From Streptomyces viridiviolaceus (GTDB lineage: Bacteria; Actinomycetota; Actinomycetes; Streptomycetales; Streptomycetaceae), in the NCBI RefSeq assembly GCF_014650995.1, contig NZ_BMWA01000005.1:281658-345657 (forward strand): a stretch of DNA of 64,000 nucleotides. The letters run 5' to 3'. Of the stretch, positions 16,713 through 25,152 are shown one piece after another (positions within the stretch are counted from its first letter, which is position 1; every line of letters begins with the position of its first letter). The position numbers were made by a program, and so were the translations under genes. Under the pieces are notes generated by a model. It had not been told where the DNA came from, did not search any database, and saw nothing but the letters and a program-made list of their open reading frames with translations.

Positions 16713-18359
16713 GTGGCCCCCACCTTCCGCCGTCAGACCCTCGCGGGCGAGATGCTGGTCCTCCAGCTCGCCATCGTCGTGGTCGTGCTGCTCGCGGTCG
16801 CCGCCGTCTCGCTCGCCCAGTCCAGGGCGACCTTCAACCGGGTCGAGGGCCGCCGCGTCGGAGCGCTGGCCGAACAACTGGCCGCCACGCCTCTGGTACG
16901 CAGCCAGCTGCTGCGTCCCGAGCCGCAGGAGGCCCTCGCTCCGCTGGTGAACTCCACGCAGACGCAGTCCGGGGTCACCTCCGTCACGGTGGCCGACGCC
17001 GACGGCCGGATCGTCAGTTCCACCGACCCCACCGCGATCGGCGGCCGGCTGCCCCTCGGTGCGGGCGCCGCCGAGGGACGCGGCTGGTCGGGGGCGCTGA
17101 CGCTGCACGGCAGCCGTGAACTCGTCGCCCAGGTCCCCGTACTCGGAGCCACCCGCGAGAACCTCGGCAGGCACCTGGGCACGGTGATGGTCGGCGAAGC
17201 CGATCCGACGGTGTGGCAGCGTCTGAGCGGCGCCTCCTCCTACCTCCTCGCCTACCTCGGCATCGCCAGCGGTCTCGGCGTGGCCGGCTCCTGGCTGCTC
17301 GCCCGGCGCGTGAAGCGGCAGACCCTCGGTCTGGAGCCGCGCGAGATCGCCGGTCTCGCCGAGCACCGGGAGGCGATGCTGTACGGCATCGCCGAGGGCG
17401 TGGTCGCCCTCGATCCGGGGGCCCGGATCACCTTGGTCAACGAGGTGGGCCGGCGCCTGCTCGACCTGCCCGAGGACTGCGTGGGACAGAGCCTGGACGG
17501 CCTCGGCATCGACGGCCGACTGCGGGACGTCCTGGCCGGGACCGGGGCGGACGCGGCCGGCCGCCGCGACGAGGTGGTCGTCCGCCGCGGCCGGGTCCTG
17601 GTGATGAACCGCATGACCGTCACCAAGGACGGCCGCCCGCTCGGCTCGGTCACCACCCTGCGCGACCGCACCGAACTGGCCCGTCTGGAGCGGGAGATCG
17701 GCGCCTTCCGCAGCACCTCCGAGCTGCTGCGCGCCCAGGCCCACGAGTTCGCCAACCAGCTGCACACCATCTCGGGGCTCATCGAGATCGGCGAGCAGGA
17801 CGAGGTGGTGCGCTACATCCGGGCCCTCAACCAGCGGCGCCAGTCCCTGGACGTCACCCTCAGCCGCCGGGTCCGCGACACGGCCGTGGCCGCCCTTCTG
17901 ACGGCGAAGTCCTCCCTCGCGGCCGAACGGAAGGTCTCCCTGCGCGTCTCCGACCGCACCGCCCTGGACCGGCTGGCTCCCGCGGACGCCGCCGACGTGG
18001 CGACCGTGGTGGGCAACCTCGTCGACAACGCCGTGGACGCCGCCGCGGCGCACGGCGCCGGCCAGGAGGCCTGGGTCGAGGTCGAGCTCAGGCAGGACGC
18101 CTCCAGCGTGGAGATCGTGGTCCGCGACTCCGGGCCGGGAGTTGCGCCCGAACTGGCCCGCGAGGTCTTCTCCCACGGCTTCACCACCAAGGCCGCCCGG
18201 CAGGGCGAGCGCGGCATCGGCCTGGCGCTCACCCGGCTGGTCTGCGAACGTCACGGCGGTGAGATCTCGGTGACCAACACCCCCGAGGGGGCCGTGTTCA
18301 CCGCACGCATGACCGTCAGCCACCTCACCGACGCGGTGGCGGAAGGAGCAGCATCATGA
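16713..18359 (+). CDS. CitA/DcuS-family sensor histidine kinase
   Basis: 548 aa from GTG 16713. A start further upstream (16611) would add residues encoded by tandem repeat DNA, so it is rejected. Membrane helices at ~14-36 and ~175-197 bracket an extracellular PDC/Cache-type sensor domain. A cytoplasmic PAS domain follows, then a DHp box with His344 in AHEFANQLHTISGLIEIG, the CitA/DcuS-type HEFxNxLH signature. The HATPase has an N-box (VGNLVDNAVDAA) and G-boxes (DSGPGV, GERGIGLALTRL). It should sense an external C4/C6 carboxylate and phosphorylate the response regulator that overlaps its 3' end. The divergent tct operon is the likely target. Confidence 0.92.
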   Translation: MAPTFRRQTLAGEMLVLQLAIVVVVLLAVAAVSLAQSRATFNRVEGRRVGALAEQLAATPLVRSQLLRPEPQEALAPLVNSTQTQSGVTSVTVADADGRIVSSTDPTAIGGRLPLGAGAAEGRGWSGALTLHGSRELVAQVPVLGATRENLGRHLGTVMVGEADPTVWQRLSGASSYLLAYLGIASGLGVAGSWLLARRVKRQTLGLEPREIAGLAEHREAMLYGIAEGVVALDPGARITLVNEVGRRLLDLPEDCVGQSLDGLGIDGRLRDVLAGTGADAAGRRDEVVVRRGRVLVMNRMTVTKDGRPLGSVTTLRDRTELARLEREIGAFRSTSELLRAQAHEFANQLHTISGLIEIGEQDEVVRYIRALNQRRQSLDVTLSRRVRDTAVAALLTAKSSLAAERKVSLRVSDRTALDRLAPADAADVATVVGNLVDNAVDAAAAHGAGQEAWVEVELRQDASSVEIVVRDSGPGVAPELAREVFSHGFTTKAARQGERGIGLALTRLVCERHGGEISVTNTPEGAVFTARMTVSHLTDAVAEGAAS

Positions 18360-19210
18360 CCGGTACGGGCGCCCTGTCCGGCACGGCCGGAGCGATCGAC
18401 GTGATCGACACGACCGACGTGATCGACGTCCTGGTGGTCGACGACGACTTCATGGTGGCCCGGGTCCACCGTGCCTTCGTCGAACGCGTCGAGCCCTTCC
18501 GGGTCGTCGGGGTCGCCGGCACCGGTGAGCAGGCCGTCGCCGCCGTCGACGAACTCCGCCCCGACCTGGTCCTGCTGGACCTGTACCTGCCGGACCTCTT
18601 CGGCCTGGACGTCATCCCGCGGCTGCGTGCCGCCGGGCACGACTGCGACGTCATGGTGATCAGCGCGGCCCGGGAGGCGGACACGGTGCGCGGCGCCGTC
18701 CGGCAGGGCGTCGTCGACTATCTGCTCAAACCGTTCGAGTTCGACGACCTGCGGGTCCGGCTGGAGCGCTACGCCGCCCAGCGGGGCCGTCTGCTGGGCG
18801 CGGTCGTGCGCAGCCAGGCAGACGTCGACCGCGTGCTGGCCGGGGCGACGGCGCCGCCCGCCCCGGTGCCCGGGCTGCCCAAGGGCATGAGCGTGGAGAC
18901 CGCCGAGCTGGTCGAACGCGCTCTCCGTGACGCCGACGGCACCCTGTCGGCGAGCGAGTGCGCGGCTCTCACCGGCGTCTCCCGGGTCAGCGCCCGCCGC
19001 TACCTGGAGTACTTCCACACCGTCGGCAGCGCGGAGGTCTCCCTGCGCTACGGGGTGGCGGGCAGGCCCGAACGCCGCTACCGCTTCCGCGGCCGTCCCA
19101 CGGGCCTGGGACCGGCCGGCGGGGCGCCGGGCGAGGGCGCGGCGCCGTCACGGGACCTGCCGCAGCCCGGGGGCGTGCGCGGACGCCGAGGACATGGACG
19201 CACCGGCTGA
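18356..19210 (+). CDS. CitB/DctR-family response regulator
   Basis: 284 aa, overlapping the kinase stop by four bases (ATGA). The receiver domain shows the acidic pair in VVDDDF, the phospho-acceptor Asp75 in LVLLDLYLPD, and Lys in LLKPFEFDDL. A linker of ~40 residues leads to a C-terminal helix-turn-helix (ADGTLSASECAALTGVSRVSARRYLEYF) that is typical of CitB-type regulators of carboxylate uptake. The last ~35 residues are Gly/Pro-rich and probably disordered. With its kinase it probably activates the divergent tctCBA operon across the repeat-bearing intergenic region. Confidence 0.92.
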   Translation: MTGTGALSGTAGAIDVIDTTDVIDVLVVDDDFMVARVHRAFVERVEPFRVVGVAGTGEQAVAAVDELRPDLVLLDLYLPDLFGLDVIPRLRAAGHDCDVMVISAAREADTVRGAVRQGVVDYLLKPFEFDDLRVRLERYAAQRGRLLGAVVRSQADVDRVLAGATAPPAPVPGLPKGMSVETAELVERALRDADGTLSASECAALTGVSRVSARRYLEYFHTVGSAEVSLRYGVAGRPERRYRFRGRPTGLGPAGGAPGEGAAPSRDLPQPGGVRGRRGHGRTG

Positions 19211-19278
19211 CCCGCCCGGTCGCGTGCCGGGCGGCTCACCGGGCCGCCCGGGGAACCGCCGGCGGCCGGCCTGCGCGG

Positions 19279-19881
19279 TCACCGTCCGGGCGCTCCCGCC
19301 CGCAGGCCGTCCATGACGAGGTCCAGCAGCCGGGTGGCGCGCGGTTGCCAGTCACCGCGGGGATCGATCTGCCAGAGACCGGCGATGGCGAGGAAGAAGT
19401 CGTCGGCGCTCACCCCGGGGCGGATGGTGCCGGCCTCCTCGTTCGCCCGCAGGAGCAGGTCGGCCGCCGTCGTCACGGGGGCGTTGCCCGGTCTCGCGGG
19501 ACTGCCCGGACCGCTGGTGGCCTGGCGGATGGCGTCCGCCAGGCCGGCCTTGGCCATGGCGAAACGGGCGAAGCGGTCCATCCACTCGCGCAGGGCCTGC
19601 TCGGGCGGGTGGGCCGCGAGCAACGTGGCCGCACTGTCGGCGACCTGCTGCATCTCGTAGCGGTAGATCTCCAGGACGAGCGCCTCACGACTGGGGAAGT
19701 TACGGTAGAACGTGCCCTGGCCGACGCCCGCTTTCTTGGCGATCGTGCTCAACGGGGCGTCCGCGCAGCGCGTCAGCTCTGCCGTGGCCACCTGCAGGAT
19801 GCGCTCGCGGTTGCGCTGTGCGTCCGAGCGCAGGGGTGCGTCCCTCTTCGGCTGCGGCACTCGTCCTCCCTCCGGGGTCAT
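19279..19881 (-). CDS. TetR-family repressor divergent from the molybdenum hydroxylase operon
   Basis: 200 aa from ATG 19881. The N-terminal HTH reads APLSTIAKKAGVGQGTFYRNFPSREAL, a classic TetR DNA-binding module. The C-terminal ligand domain resembles the SbtR-type group (ADDFFLAIAGLWQI). It is divergent from the paoA-like gene. Two copies of a perfect 14-bp palindrome lie just upstream of its start and are the obvious operators, so autoregulation and repression of the oxidoreductase operon are likely. The ligand is unknown, possibly an aldehyde or N-heterocycle related to the enzyme's substrate. Confidence 0.9.
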   Translation of the reverse strand: MTPEGGRVPQPKRDAPLRSDAQRNRERILQVATAELTRCADAPLSTIAKKAGVGQGTFYRNFPSREALVLEIYRYEMQQVADSAATLLAAHPPEQALREWMDRFARFAMAKAGLADAIRQATSGPGSPARPGNAPVTTAADLLLRANEEAGTIRPGVSADDFFLAIAGLWQIDPRGDWQPRATRLLDLVMDGLRAGAPGR

Positions 19882-19904
19882 GGCCGAATCCCGTCCTTGC
19901 TAAC

Positions 19905-19948
19905 CGGACAGCTGTCCGTTACGTTTCCATGGAACGGACAGCTGTCCG
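19905..19948. promoter_or_regulatory. Twin TetR operators (two CGGACAGCTGTCCG palindromes)
   Basis: CGGACAGCTGTCCG occurs at 19905-19918 and again at 19935-19948, exactly 30 bp apart, or about three helical turns. TTCCATGGAA (19925-19934), another palindrome, lies between them, and the outer flanks (AACC... and ...GGTT) also mirror, so the whole block is nearly symmetric. It sits 24-67 bases upstream of the TetR gene and about 165 bases before the first oxidoreductase gene. Confidence 0.85.
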
Positions 19949-20114
19949 GTTGTGTTCACACCATAGCGGCGGACGCGCCCCGCGAGGAGCGTCCGGTCGC
20001 CCCCGACCACGGCCGACTCCCCCCACGTCCGACACGTCGTCCCGACACGTTCCCGACGCGAAACGCCGAACACAGCGCCATCACCTTGTCTCCTGACGCA
20101 AAAGAAGGCTGATC

Positions 20115-20681
20115 ATGGCCCCAGCTTCCTCGTCGACGCACAGTGCCGTCACCCTGAACATCAACGGCGAGAAGTACCCGCTCTCCGTCGACCACCGCAC
20201 CACCCTGCTCGACGCCCTGCGCGAGCGCCTCGACCTGACCGGCACCAAGAAGGGCTGCGACCAGGGGCAGTGCGGCGCCTGCACCGTCCTGATCGACGGA
20301 CGCCGAGCCGTCTCCTGCCTGCACCTCGCGGTGGCCGCCGAGGGGCGTGAGATCACCACCATCGAGGGCATGGCCGAGGGCGACCGGCTGCACCCGGTGC
20401 AGCAGGCGTTCCTCGACCTCGACGGCTACCAGTGCGGCTACTGCACGCCGGGCCAGATCTGCTCGGCCGTCGCCGTCATCGAGGAACACGCGGCGGGCTG
20501 GCCGAGCGCCGTCACCGACGACGTACGGCCCGAGGCCGGACCGCCCCCGCTGACCGCCGACGAGATCCGCGAGCGGATGAGCGGCAACCTGTGCCGCTGC
20601 GGCGCCTACGTCTCCATCGTCCAGGCGGTCGCCCGCGCCGCCGAGGCCCACGAGGAGACCGCGAAGGAGGCGTCGGCATGA
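20115..20681 (+). CDS. Aldehyde/xanthine dehydrogenase-type 2Fe-2S subunit (PaoA/YagT-like)
   Basis: 188 aa. The plant-type ferredoxin motif CDQGQCGACTVLI with the distal Cys in AVSCLH binds the first 2Fe-2S cluster. The C-terminal four-helix domain has CGYCTPGQIC and GNLCRCGAY for the second. The protein passes electrons between the molybdenum subunit and the FAD subunit encoded next. Length fits the small subunit of molybdenum hydroxylases. A GAAGG box precedes ATG 20115. It overlaps the next gene by an ATGA, and the TetR operators lie upstream. Confidence 0.95.
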   Translation: MAPASSSTHSAVTLNINGEKYPLSVDHRTTLLDALRERLDLTGTKKGCDQGQCGACTVLIDGRRAVSCLHLAVAAEGREITTIEGMAEGDRLHPVQQAFLDLDGYQCGYCTPGQICSAVAVIEEHAAGWPSAVTDDVRPEAGPPPLTADEIRERMSGNLCRCGAYVSIVQAVARAAEAHEETAKEASA

Positions 20682-21670
20682 GGGAGTTCGACTACCGGCG
20701 CGCCCCCGACGTGGCGGGCGCCGTGGCGCTGCTCGCCGCCGACCCCGACGCGCGCTTCCTCGGCGGCGGCACCAACCTCGTCGACCTGATGAAGACCGGC
20801 GTCGAACGCCCCGCGCTGCTCGTCGACGTCCGCGAACTCCCGCTGGACCGGATCGAGTCGACCGACGACGGCGGCCTGCGCATCGGCGCCACCGTCACCA
20901 ACAGCGACCTCGCCGCCCACCCCGAAGTCCGCCGCCGCTACCCGGCGCTCACCCAGGCGGTGCTGGCCGGCGCCTCCGGACAGCTCCGCAACATGGCCAC
21001 CGTCGGCGGCAACCTGCTCCAGCGCACCCGCTGCGGATACTTCACCGACGTGGCCGGGCCCTGCAACAAGCGTGTCCCCGGCAGCGGTTGCCCCGCCGTC
21101 GAGGGCGAGCACCACAACCACGCCGTCCTGGGCGCCTCCGACCACTGCGTGGCCGTGCACCCCTCCGACATGGGCGTGGCCCTGACGGCCTTCGACGCCG
21201 TCGTCTCCTACGAAACGGCCGACGGACCCGGCGCGTTGCCGCTCGCCGACCTCTACCTGCCCGTCGGCGACACCCCGCACCGCGAGACCGCCCTGCCCTC
21301 CGGCGCCCTGATCACCGGCGTCACCCTCCCGCCCGCTCCGGTCGCCGCCCGCTCCCGCTACCGCAAGGTGCGCGAACGCGCCTCGTACGCCTTCGCGATC
21401 GGCTCGGTGGCCGCCGCGCTCGACGTGCGGGACGGCGTCGTGCGCGACGCACGGCTGGCACTCGGCGCGGTCGCCTCCCGGCCGTGGCGGGCCCGGGCCG
21501 CCGAAGCCGTGCTGAGCGGCGCACCCGCCGTGGGCGACACCTTCGCCGCCGCCGCGGACGCCGAACTGGCCGCCGCCAGGCCGCTGCCCGACAACGGATA
21601 CAAGGTGACCCTCATGCGCAACCTCGTGGTGGCCGTGCTGACCGAACTCGCCGAGGAGGCCGCCCGATGA
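20678..21670 (+). CDS. Molybdenum hydroxylase FAD-binding subunit (PaoB/YagS-like)
   Basis: 330 aa from ATG 20678, which overlaps the preceding stop in ATGA. FAD-binding motifs of the CO-dehydrogenase flavoprotein family are present: FLGGGTNLVDLMK near residue 30 and GQLRNMATVGGNLLQRTRC near 105. The Cys-rich region RTRCGYFTDVAGPCNKRVPGSGC resembles the extra 4Fe-4S-binding insertion of PaoB-type subunits. It is the middle subunit of the enzyme and passes electrons to the final acceptor. Confidence 0.94.
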   Translation: MREFDYRRAPDVAGAVALLAADPDARFLGGGTNLVDLMKTGVERPALLVDVRELPLDRIESTDDGGLRIGATVTNSDLAAHPEVRRRYPALTQAVLAGASGQLRNMATVGGNLLQRTRCGYFTDVAGPCNKRVPGSGCPAVEGEHHNHAVLGASDHCVAVHPSDMGVALTAFDAVVSYETADGPGALPLADLYLPVGDTPHRETALPSGALITGVTLPPAPVAARSRYRKVRERASYAFAIGSVAAALDVRDGVVRDARLALGAVASRPWRARAAEAVLSGAPAVGDTFAAAADAELAAARPLPDNGYKVTLMRNLVVAVLTELAEEAAR

Positions 21671-23802
21671 CCACCGCCACGACCGGCCGTACGACGGTAC
21701 GGGGCGCCGTCGGCACGGCACACACCCGCATCGAGGGCCGCGACAAGGTCACCGGAGCCGCCCGCTACGCCGGGGAGGTCCCCTTCGCCGACCTGGCGCA
21801 CGGCTGGCTGGTGCTGTCCACCGTCACCCGCGGACGCGTCCGCTCGGTCGAGACCGGCCCCGTCCTGGACATGCCGGGCGTGCTCACCGTCCTGCACCAC
21901 GGCAACGCCCCGCGGCTGACCACCGACTACGTCGGCATGCTGGGCCTCCCGGACCCGACCGCCGCCGTCTTCCAGCACGACCGGGTCCCGCACTCGGGCT
22001 GGCCGGTGGCGCTGGTCGTCGCCGAGACGCCCGAGCAGGCCAGGGAAGCCGCCGAAGCACTCGTCGTGATCTACGAGCGGGAGCCGCACGACACCGCGTT
22101 CGTCGCCACCCACCCGGACGCCTACGCCGCCGACGGATTCATGCCCGCGGTGACCGAGAAGGGCGACCTGGAGGCCGAACTCGCCGCCTCGGCCCACGTC
22201 GTGGACGCCGAGTACACCACCCCCGAAGAGCACCACGCCATGATGGAGCCGCACGCGGCGACCGCCCGGTGGGACGGCGGCCGGCTCGAGGTCATCGACT
22301 CCAACCAGGGCGCCACCTGGGTCCGTGGCGAGCTCGCGAAGCTGTTCTCGCTCGACGAGTCCGCGGTACGGGTCCGGTCCGAGCACGTCGGCGGCGGCTT
22401 CGGCAGCAAGGGAGTCCGCGCCCACCAGGTGTCCGCCGTGATGGCCGCGACCACGCTGCAGCGCCCCGTGCGCGTCGTGCTGACCCGCCGCCAGATGTTC
22501 TCCCTCACCGGCTACCGCAGCCCCACCTCCCAGCGGGTCAGGCTCGGCGCCGACGCCGACGGCCGGCTGCGCGCCCTGGAGCACCGCTCGCTGAACCAGA
22601 CGTCCACCGTGTACGAGTTCGTCGAGCCGAGCGCCGGCGTGGCCAGGGTGATGTACGACGCCGACGCCCACCGCACCGCCAACCACGTCGTACGGCTCGA
22701 CGTGCCGTCACCGACCTGGATGCGCGCCCCGGGTGAGGCACCCGGGTCGTTCGCACTGGAGGCGGCGCTCGACGAACTCGCCGAGCGGTGCGGCGTCGAC
22801 CCGATCGAACTGCGGCTGCGTAACGAGCCCGAGGCGGGCCCGGTGTCCGGCCTGCCGTTCGGCAGCCGCAACCTCGCCGCCTGCTTCCGGGAGGGCGCCC
22901 GCCGGTTCGGCTGGGCGGACCGCGACCCCCGCCCCGGGCTGCGCCGCGACGGGCGCTGGCTGCTCGGCACCGGCACGGCGGCGGCCTCCTTCGGCGCCGG
23001 GGCCGGGCCGTCCACGGCGCTGGTCACCGCGGAGGCGGACGGCGGGTTCACCGTGCGGATCGCCGCCGCCGACATCGGCACCGGCGCCCGTACCGCCCTC
23101 ACCCTGGTCGCCGCCGACGCCCTCGAGGTCACGCCCGAGCGGGTCCGGGTGCGGATCGGCGACAGCGACTTCGGGCCGGCGATGATCGCCGGCGGCTCGA
23201 TGGGCACCCGTTCCTGGGCATGGGCGGTCACGGCCGCGGCCCGGGAGCTGCGTGAACGGCTCGCCCTGGGCACGAGCATCCCGCCGGAGGGCATCACCGT
23301 ACGGTCCGACACCACCGAGGCCCTCGGCGCCCTCACGCAGAAGGAACGGCACGCCTACGGGGCGCAGTTCGCCGAGGTCGCCGTGGACACCGCCACCGGC
23401 GAGGTGCGGGTGCGCCGCATGCTCGGCATCTTCGCGGCCGGCAAGATCGTCAACCCGCTCACCGCCCGCAGCCAGCTCGTCGGCGGCATGACCTGGGGCA
23501 TCTCCATGGCCCTGCACGAGGAGGCGGTCCGGGACCGCAACACCGGCGGCCACTACGGCCCCGACCTCGCGGGCTACCACGTCGCCACCCACGCCGACGT
23601 GCCCCGCGTCGAGGCCGACTGGGTGGACGACCCCGACCCGGACGACCCGGTCGGCATCAAGGGCGTCGGGGAGATCGGCATCGTGGGCGCCGCGGCGGCG
23701 ATCGCCAACGCCGTCTGGCACGCGACCGGGGCCCGCCACCGCAGCCTGCCCATCCGGCCCGACCGCGTCCTGGCGGCGGCCACGGGAGCACCCGATGCTT
23801 GA
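21667..23802 (+). CDS. Molybdenum hydroxylase Mo-cofactor catalytic subunit (PaoC/YagR-like)
   Basis: 711 aa, start ATG 21667 in an ATGA overlap. The domains are aldehyde oxidase/xanthine dehydrogenase a/b hammerhead (~15-125) followed by Mo-cofactor-binding domains, with RSEHVGGGFGSKG in the middle. The C-terminal GIKGVGEIGIVGAAAAIANAV carries the catalytic Glu. Members hydroxylate aldehydes or N-heterocycles using a molybdopterin-cytosine cofactor. PaoABC of E. coli oxidises aromatic aldehydes, but the substrate here is not evident. It overlaps xdhC by eight bases. Confidence 0.94.
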   Translation: MTTATTGRTTVRGAVGTAHTRIEGRDKVTGAARYAGEVPFADLAHGWLVLSTVTRGRVRSVETGPVLDMPGVLTVLHHGNAPRLTTDYVGMLGLPDPTAAVFQHDRVPHSGWPVALVVAETPEQAREAAEALVVIYEREPHDTAFVATHPDAYAADGFMPAVTEKGDLEAELAASAHVVDAEYTTPEEHHAMMEPHAATARWDGGRLEVIDSNQGATWVRGELAKLFSLDESAVRVRSEHVGGGFGSKGVRAHQVSAVMAATTLQRPVRVVLTRRQMFSLTGYRSPTSQRVRLGADADGRLRALEHRSLNQTSTVYEFVEPSAGVARVMYDADAHRTANHVVRLDVPSPTWMRAPGEAPGSFALEAALDELAERCGVDPIELRLRNEPEAGPVSGLPFGSRNLAACFREGARRFGWADRDPRPGLRRDGRWLLGTGTAAASFGAGAGPSTALVTAEADGGFTVRIAAADIGTGARTALTLVAADALEVTPERVRVRIGDSDFGPAMIAGGSMGTRSWAWAVTAAARELRERLALGTSIPPEGITVRSDTTEALGALTQKERHAYGAQFAEVAVDTATGEVRVRRMLGIFAAGKIVNPLTARSQLVGGMTWGISMALHEEAVRDRNTGGHYGPDLAGYHVATHADVPRVEADWVDDPDPDDPVGIKGVGEIGIVGAAAAIANAVWHATGARHRSLPIRPDRVLAAATGAPDA

Positions 23803-24937
23803 CATCGCGGACGAGCTGAACCGCTGGATCGAGCAGGGCCGGGACTTCGCCGTCGCCACCGTCGTCTCCGTCGGCGGCAGCGCACCGCGCGGGCCCGGCG
23901 CCGCGCTCGCCGTCGACCGCGAGGGCACCGCGATCGGCTCCGTGTCCGGCGGCTGCGTGGAGTCGGCGGTGTACGAGCTGTGCGAGCGGGCCCTCAGGGA
24001 CGGCGAGACGGTGCGCGAACGGTTCGGCTACAGCGACGAGGACGCCTTCGCGGTCGGCCTGACCTGCGGAGGGGTCATCGACGTGATGGTCACGCCGGTC
24101 GCCGCCGACACACCCTTACGCGCGGTGCTCGGGGCGGCGGTGTCGGCGTTCGCGCGGCAGGAGCCGGCGGCCCTCGCCCGGGTGGTGCGGGGTCCGGCGG
24201 AGCTCCTCGGGCGGGCCCTGCTCGTAGGGCCCGACGGCTCGGCCCGGGGTGGCCTCGGCGGCCACCGGGAGCTGGACCGCACGGCGACCGCGGAGGCCCG
24301 GGCCCTGCTCGAGGCCGGACGCACCGGCACGATCGCGCTGTCGGAGGACGGGTCGCACTGCCCCGGTGGTGTCACCCTGCTCGTCGAGTCGAGCGTGCCG
24401 CCGCCCCGCATGATCGTCTTCGGCGCGGTCGACTTCGCGGCGGCGCTGGTGCGGGCCGGCAAGTTCCTCGGCCACCACGTGACCGTGTGTGACGCCCGGC
24501 CCGTCTTCGCCACCCCGGCCCGCTTCCCCGACGCGGACGAGGTCGTGGTCGACTGGCCGCACCGCTATCTGCGGAGCACCCCCACCGACGGGCGCACGGT
24601 GCTGTGCGTGCTCACCCACGACGCCAAGTTCGACGTACCGCTGCTCACGGAGGCCCTGCGCATGCCCGTCGCGTTCGTCGGCGCCATGGGCTCCCGCCGC
24701 ACCCACGAGGACCGCGCCCGCCGGCTGCGCGAAGCCGGCGTGAGCGAGCGGGAACTGGCCCGGCTGCGCTCACCCATCGGCCTGGACCTCGGTGCCCGCA
24801 CGCCCGAGGAGACCGCCCTGTCCATCGCGGCGGAGATCGTCGCCGCCCGGCGCGGCGGCACCGGCGTGCCGCTGACCGGCGGGGCGGCACCGATCCACCG
24901 GGACGGCGGGCAGCGGGGCGCGCCGGCCGCGGCGTGA
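23795..24937 (+). CDS. XdhC/PaoD-type molybdenum cofactor maturation factor, contains a TTA codon
   Basis: 380 aa. The N-terminal XdhC/CoxI domain has TVVSVGGSAPRGPGAAL and GSVSGGCVESAVYE. The C-terminal Rossmann domain ends with VGAMGSRRTHEDR and LGARTPEETALSIAAEIVA, standard for the family. These proteins bind and sulfurate the Mo cofactor before insertion into the hydroxylase, so it serves the preceding three genes, with which it overlaps. Leu108 is encoded by TTA (24116-24118), the only in-frame TTA found in the window. In Streptomyces, TTA needs the bldA tRNA, so enzyme maturation may be delayed to late growth. Confidence 0.93.
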   Translation: MLDIADELNRWIEQGRDFAVATVVSVGGSAPRGPGAALAVDREGTAIGSVSGGCVESAVYELCERALRDGETVRERFGYSDEDAFAVGLTCGGVIDVMVTPVAADTPLRAVLGAAVSAFARQEPAALARVVRGPAELLGRALLVGPDGSARGGLGGHRELDRTATAEARALLEAGRTGTIALSEDGSHCPGGVTLLVESSVPPPRMIVFGAVDFAAALVRAGKFLGHHVTVCDARPVFATPARFPDADEVVVDWPHRYLRSTPTDGRTVLCVLTHDAKFDVPLLTEALRMPVAFVGAMGSRRTHEDRARRLREAGVSERELARLRSPIGLDLGARTPEETALSIAAEIVAARRGGTGVPLTGGAAPIHRDGGQRGAPAAA

Positions 24938-24974
24938 TCGCGCACGGCAACCGCCGTCGCGGCAGCGGCGAGAC

Positions 24975-25118
24975 ACCGCCCAGCCGGACGGCGCACTCCG
25001 GCAGCAGGGCGTGCACGAACGCCTGCGGAAGGTTGCCGCGCAGCTGCCGCTGACGCACGTCGTACTCCTCGGCGAACAACCCGGGCGGCCCGCACGCCGC
25101 CCGGGTCCGTTCGAACCG
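24975..25118 (-). pseudogene. C-terminal remnant of a GH15 (glucoamylase/trehalase-type) glycoside hydrolase
   Basis: One minus frame reads RFERTRAACGPPGLFAEEYD, then a segment containing GNLPQAFVHALLPECAVRLGG. This closely resembles the C-terminal signature of family 15 glycoside hydrolases (GLYSEE-D...GNFPQAF-H). Only about 48 codons remain. Upstream is the deacetylase gene and downstream the frame runs into the antisense of xdhC without a stop, so both the rest of the gene and its terminus have been lost. Family assignment is from memory of the motif. Confidence 0.6.
25081..25104. terminator. Possible hairpin terminator between xdhC and the deacetylase gene
   Basis: CCGGGCGGC (25081-25089) and GCCGCCCGG (25096-25104) form a perfect 9-bp stem with a 6-base loop between convergent genes. 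It falls inside the GH15 remnant, so it could be chance sequence from that gene. Confidence 0.4.
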
Positions 25119-25152
25119 GCGGGCAGTTGTCCGGGGCCGAGGGCGTGCCCGC

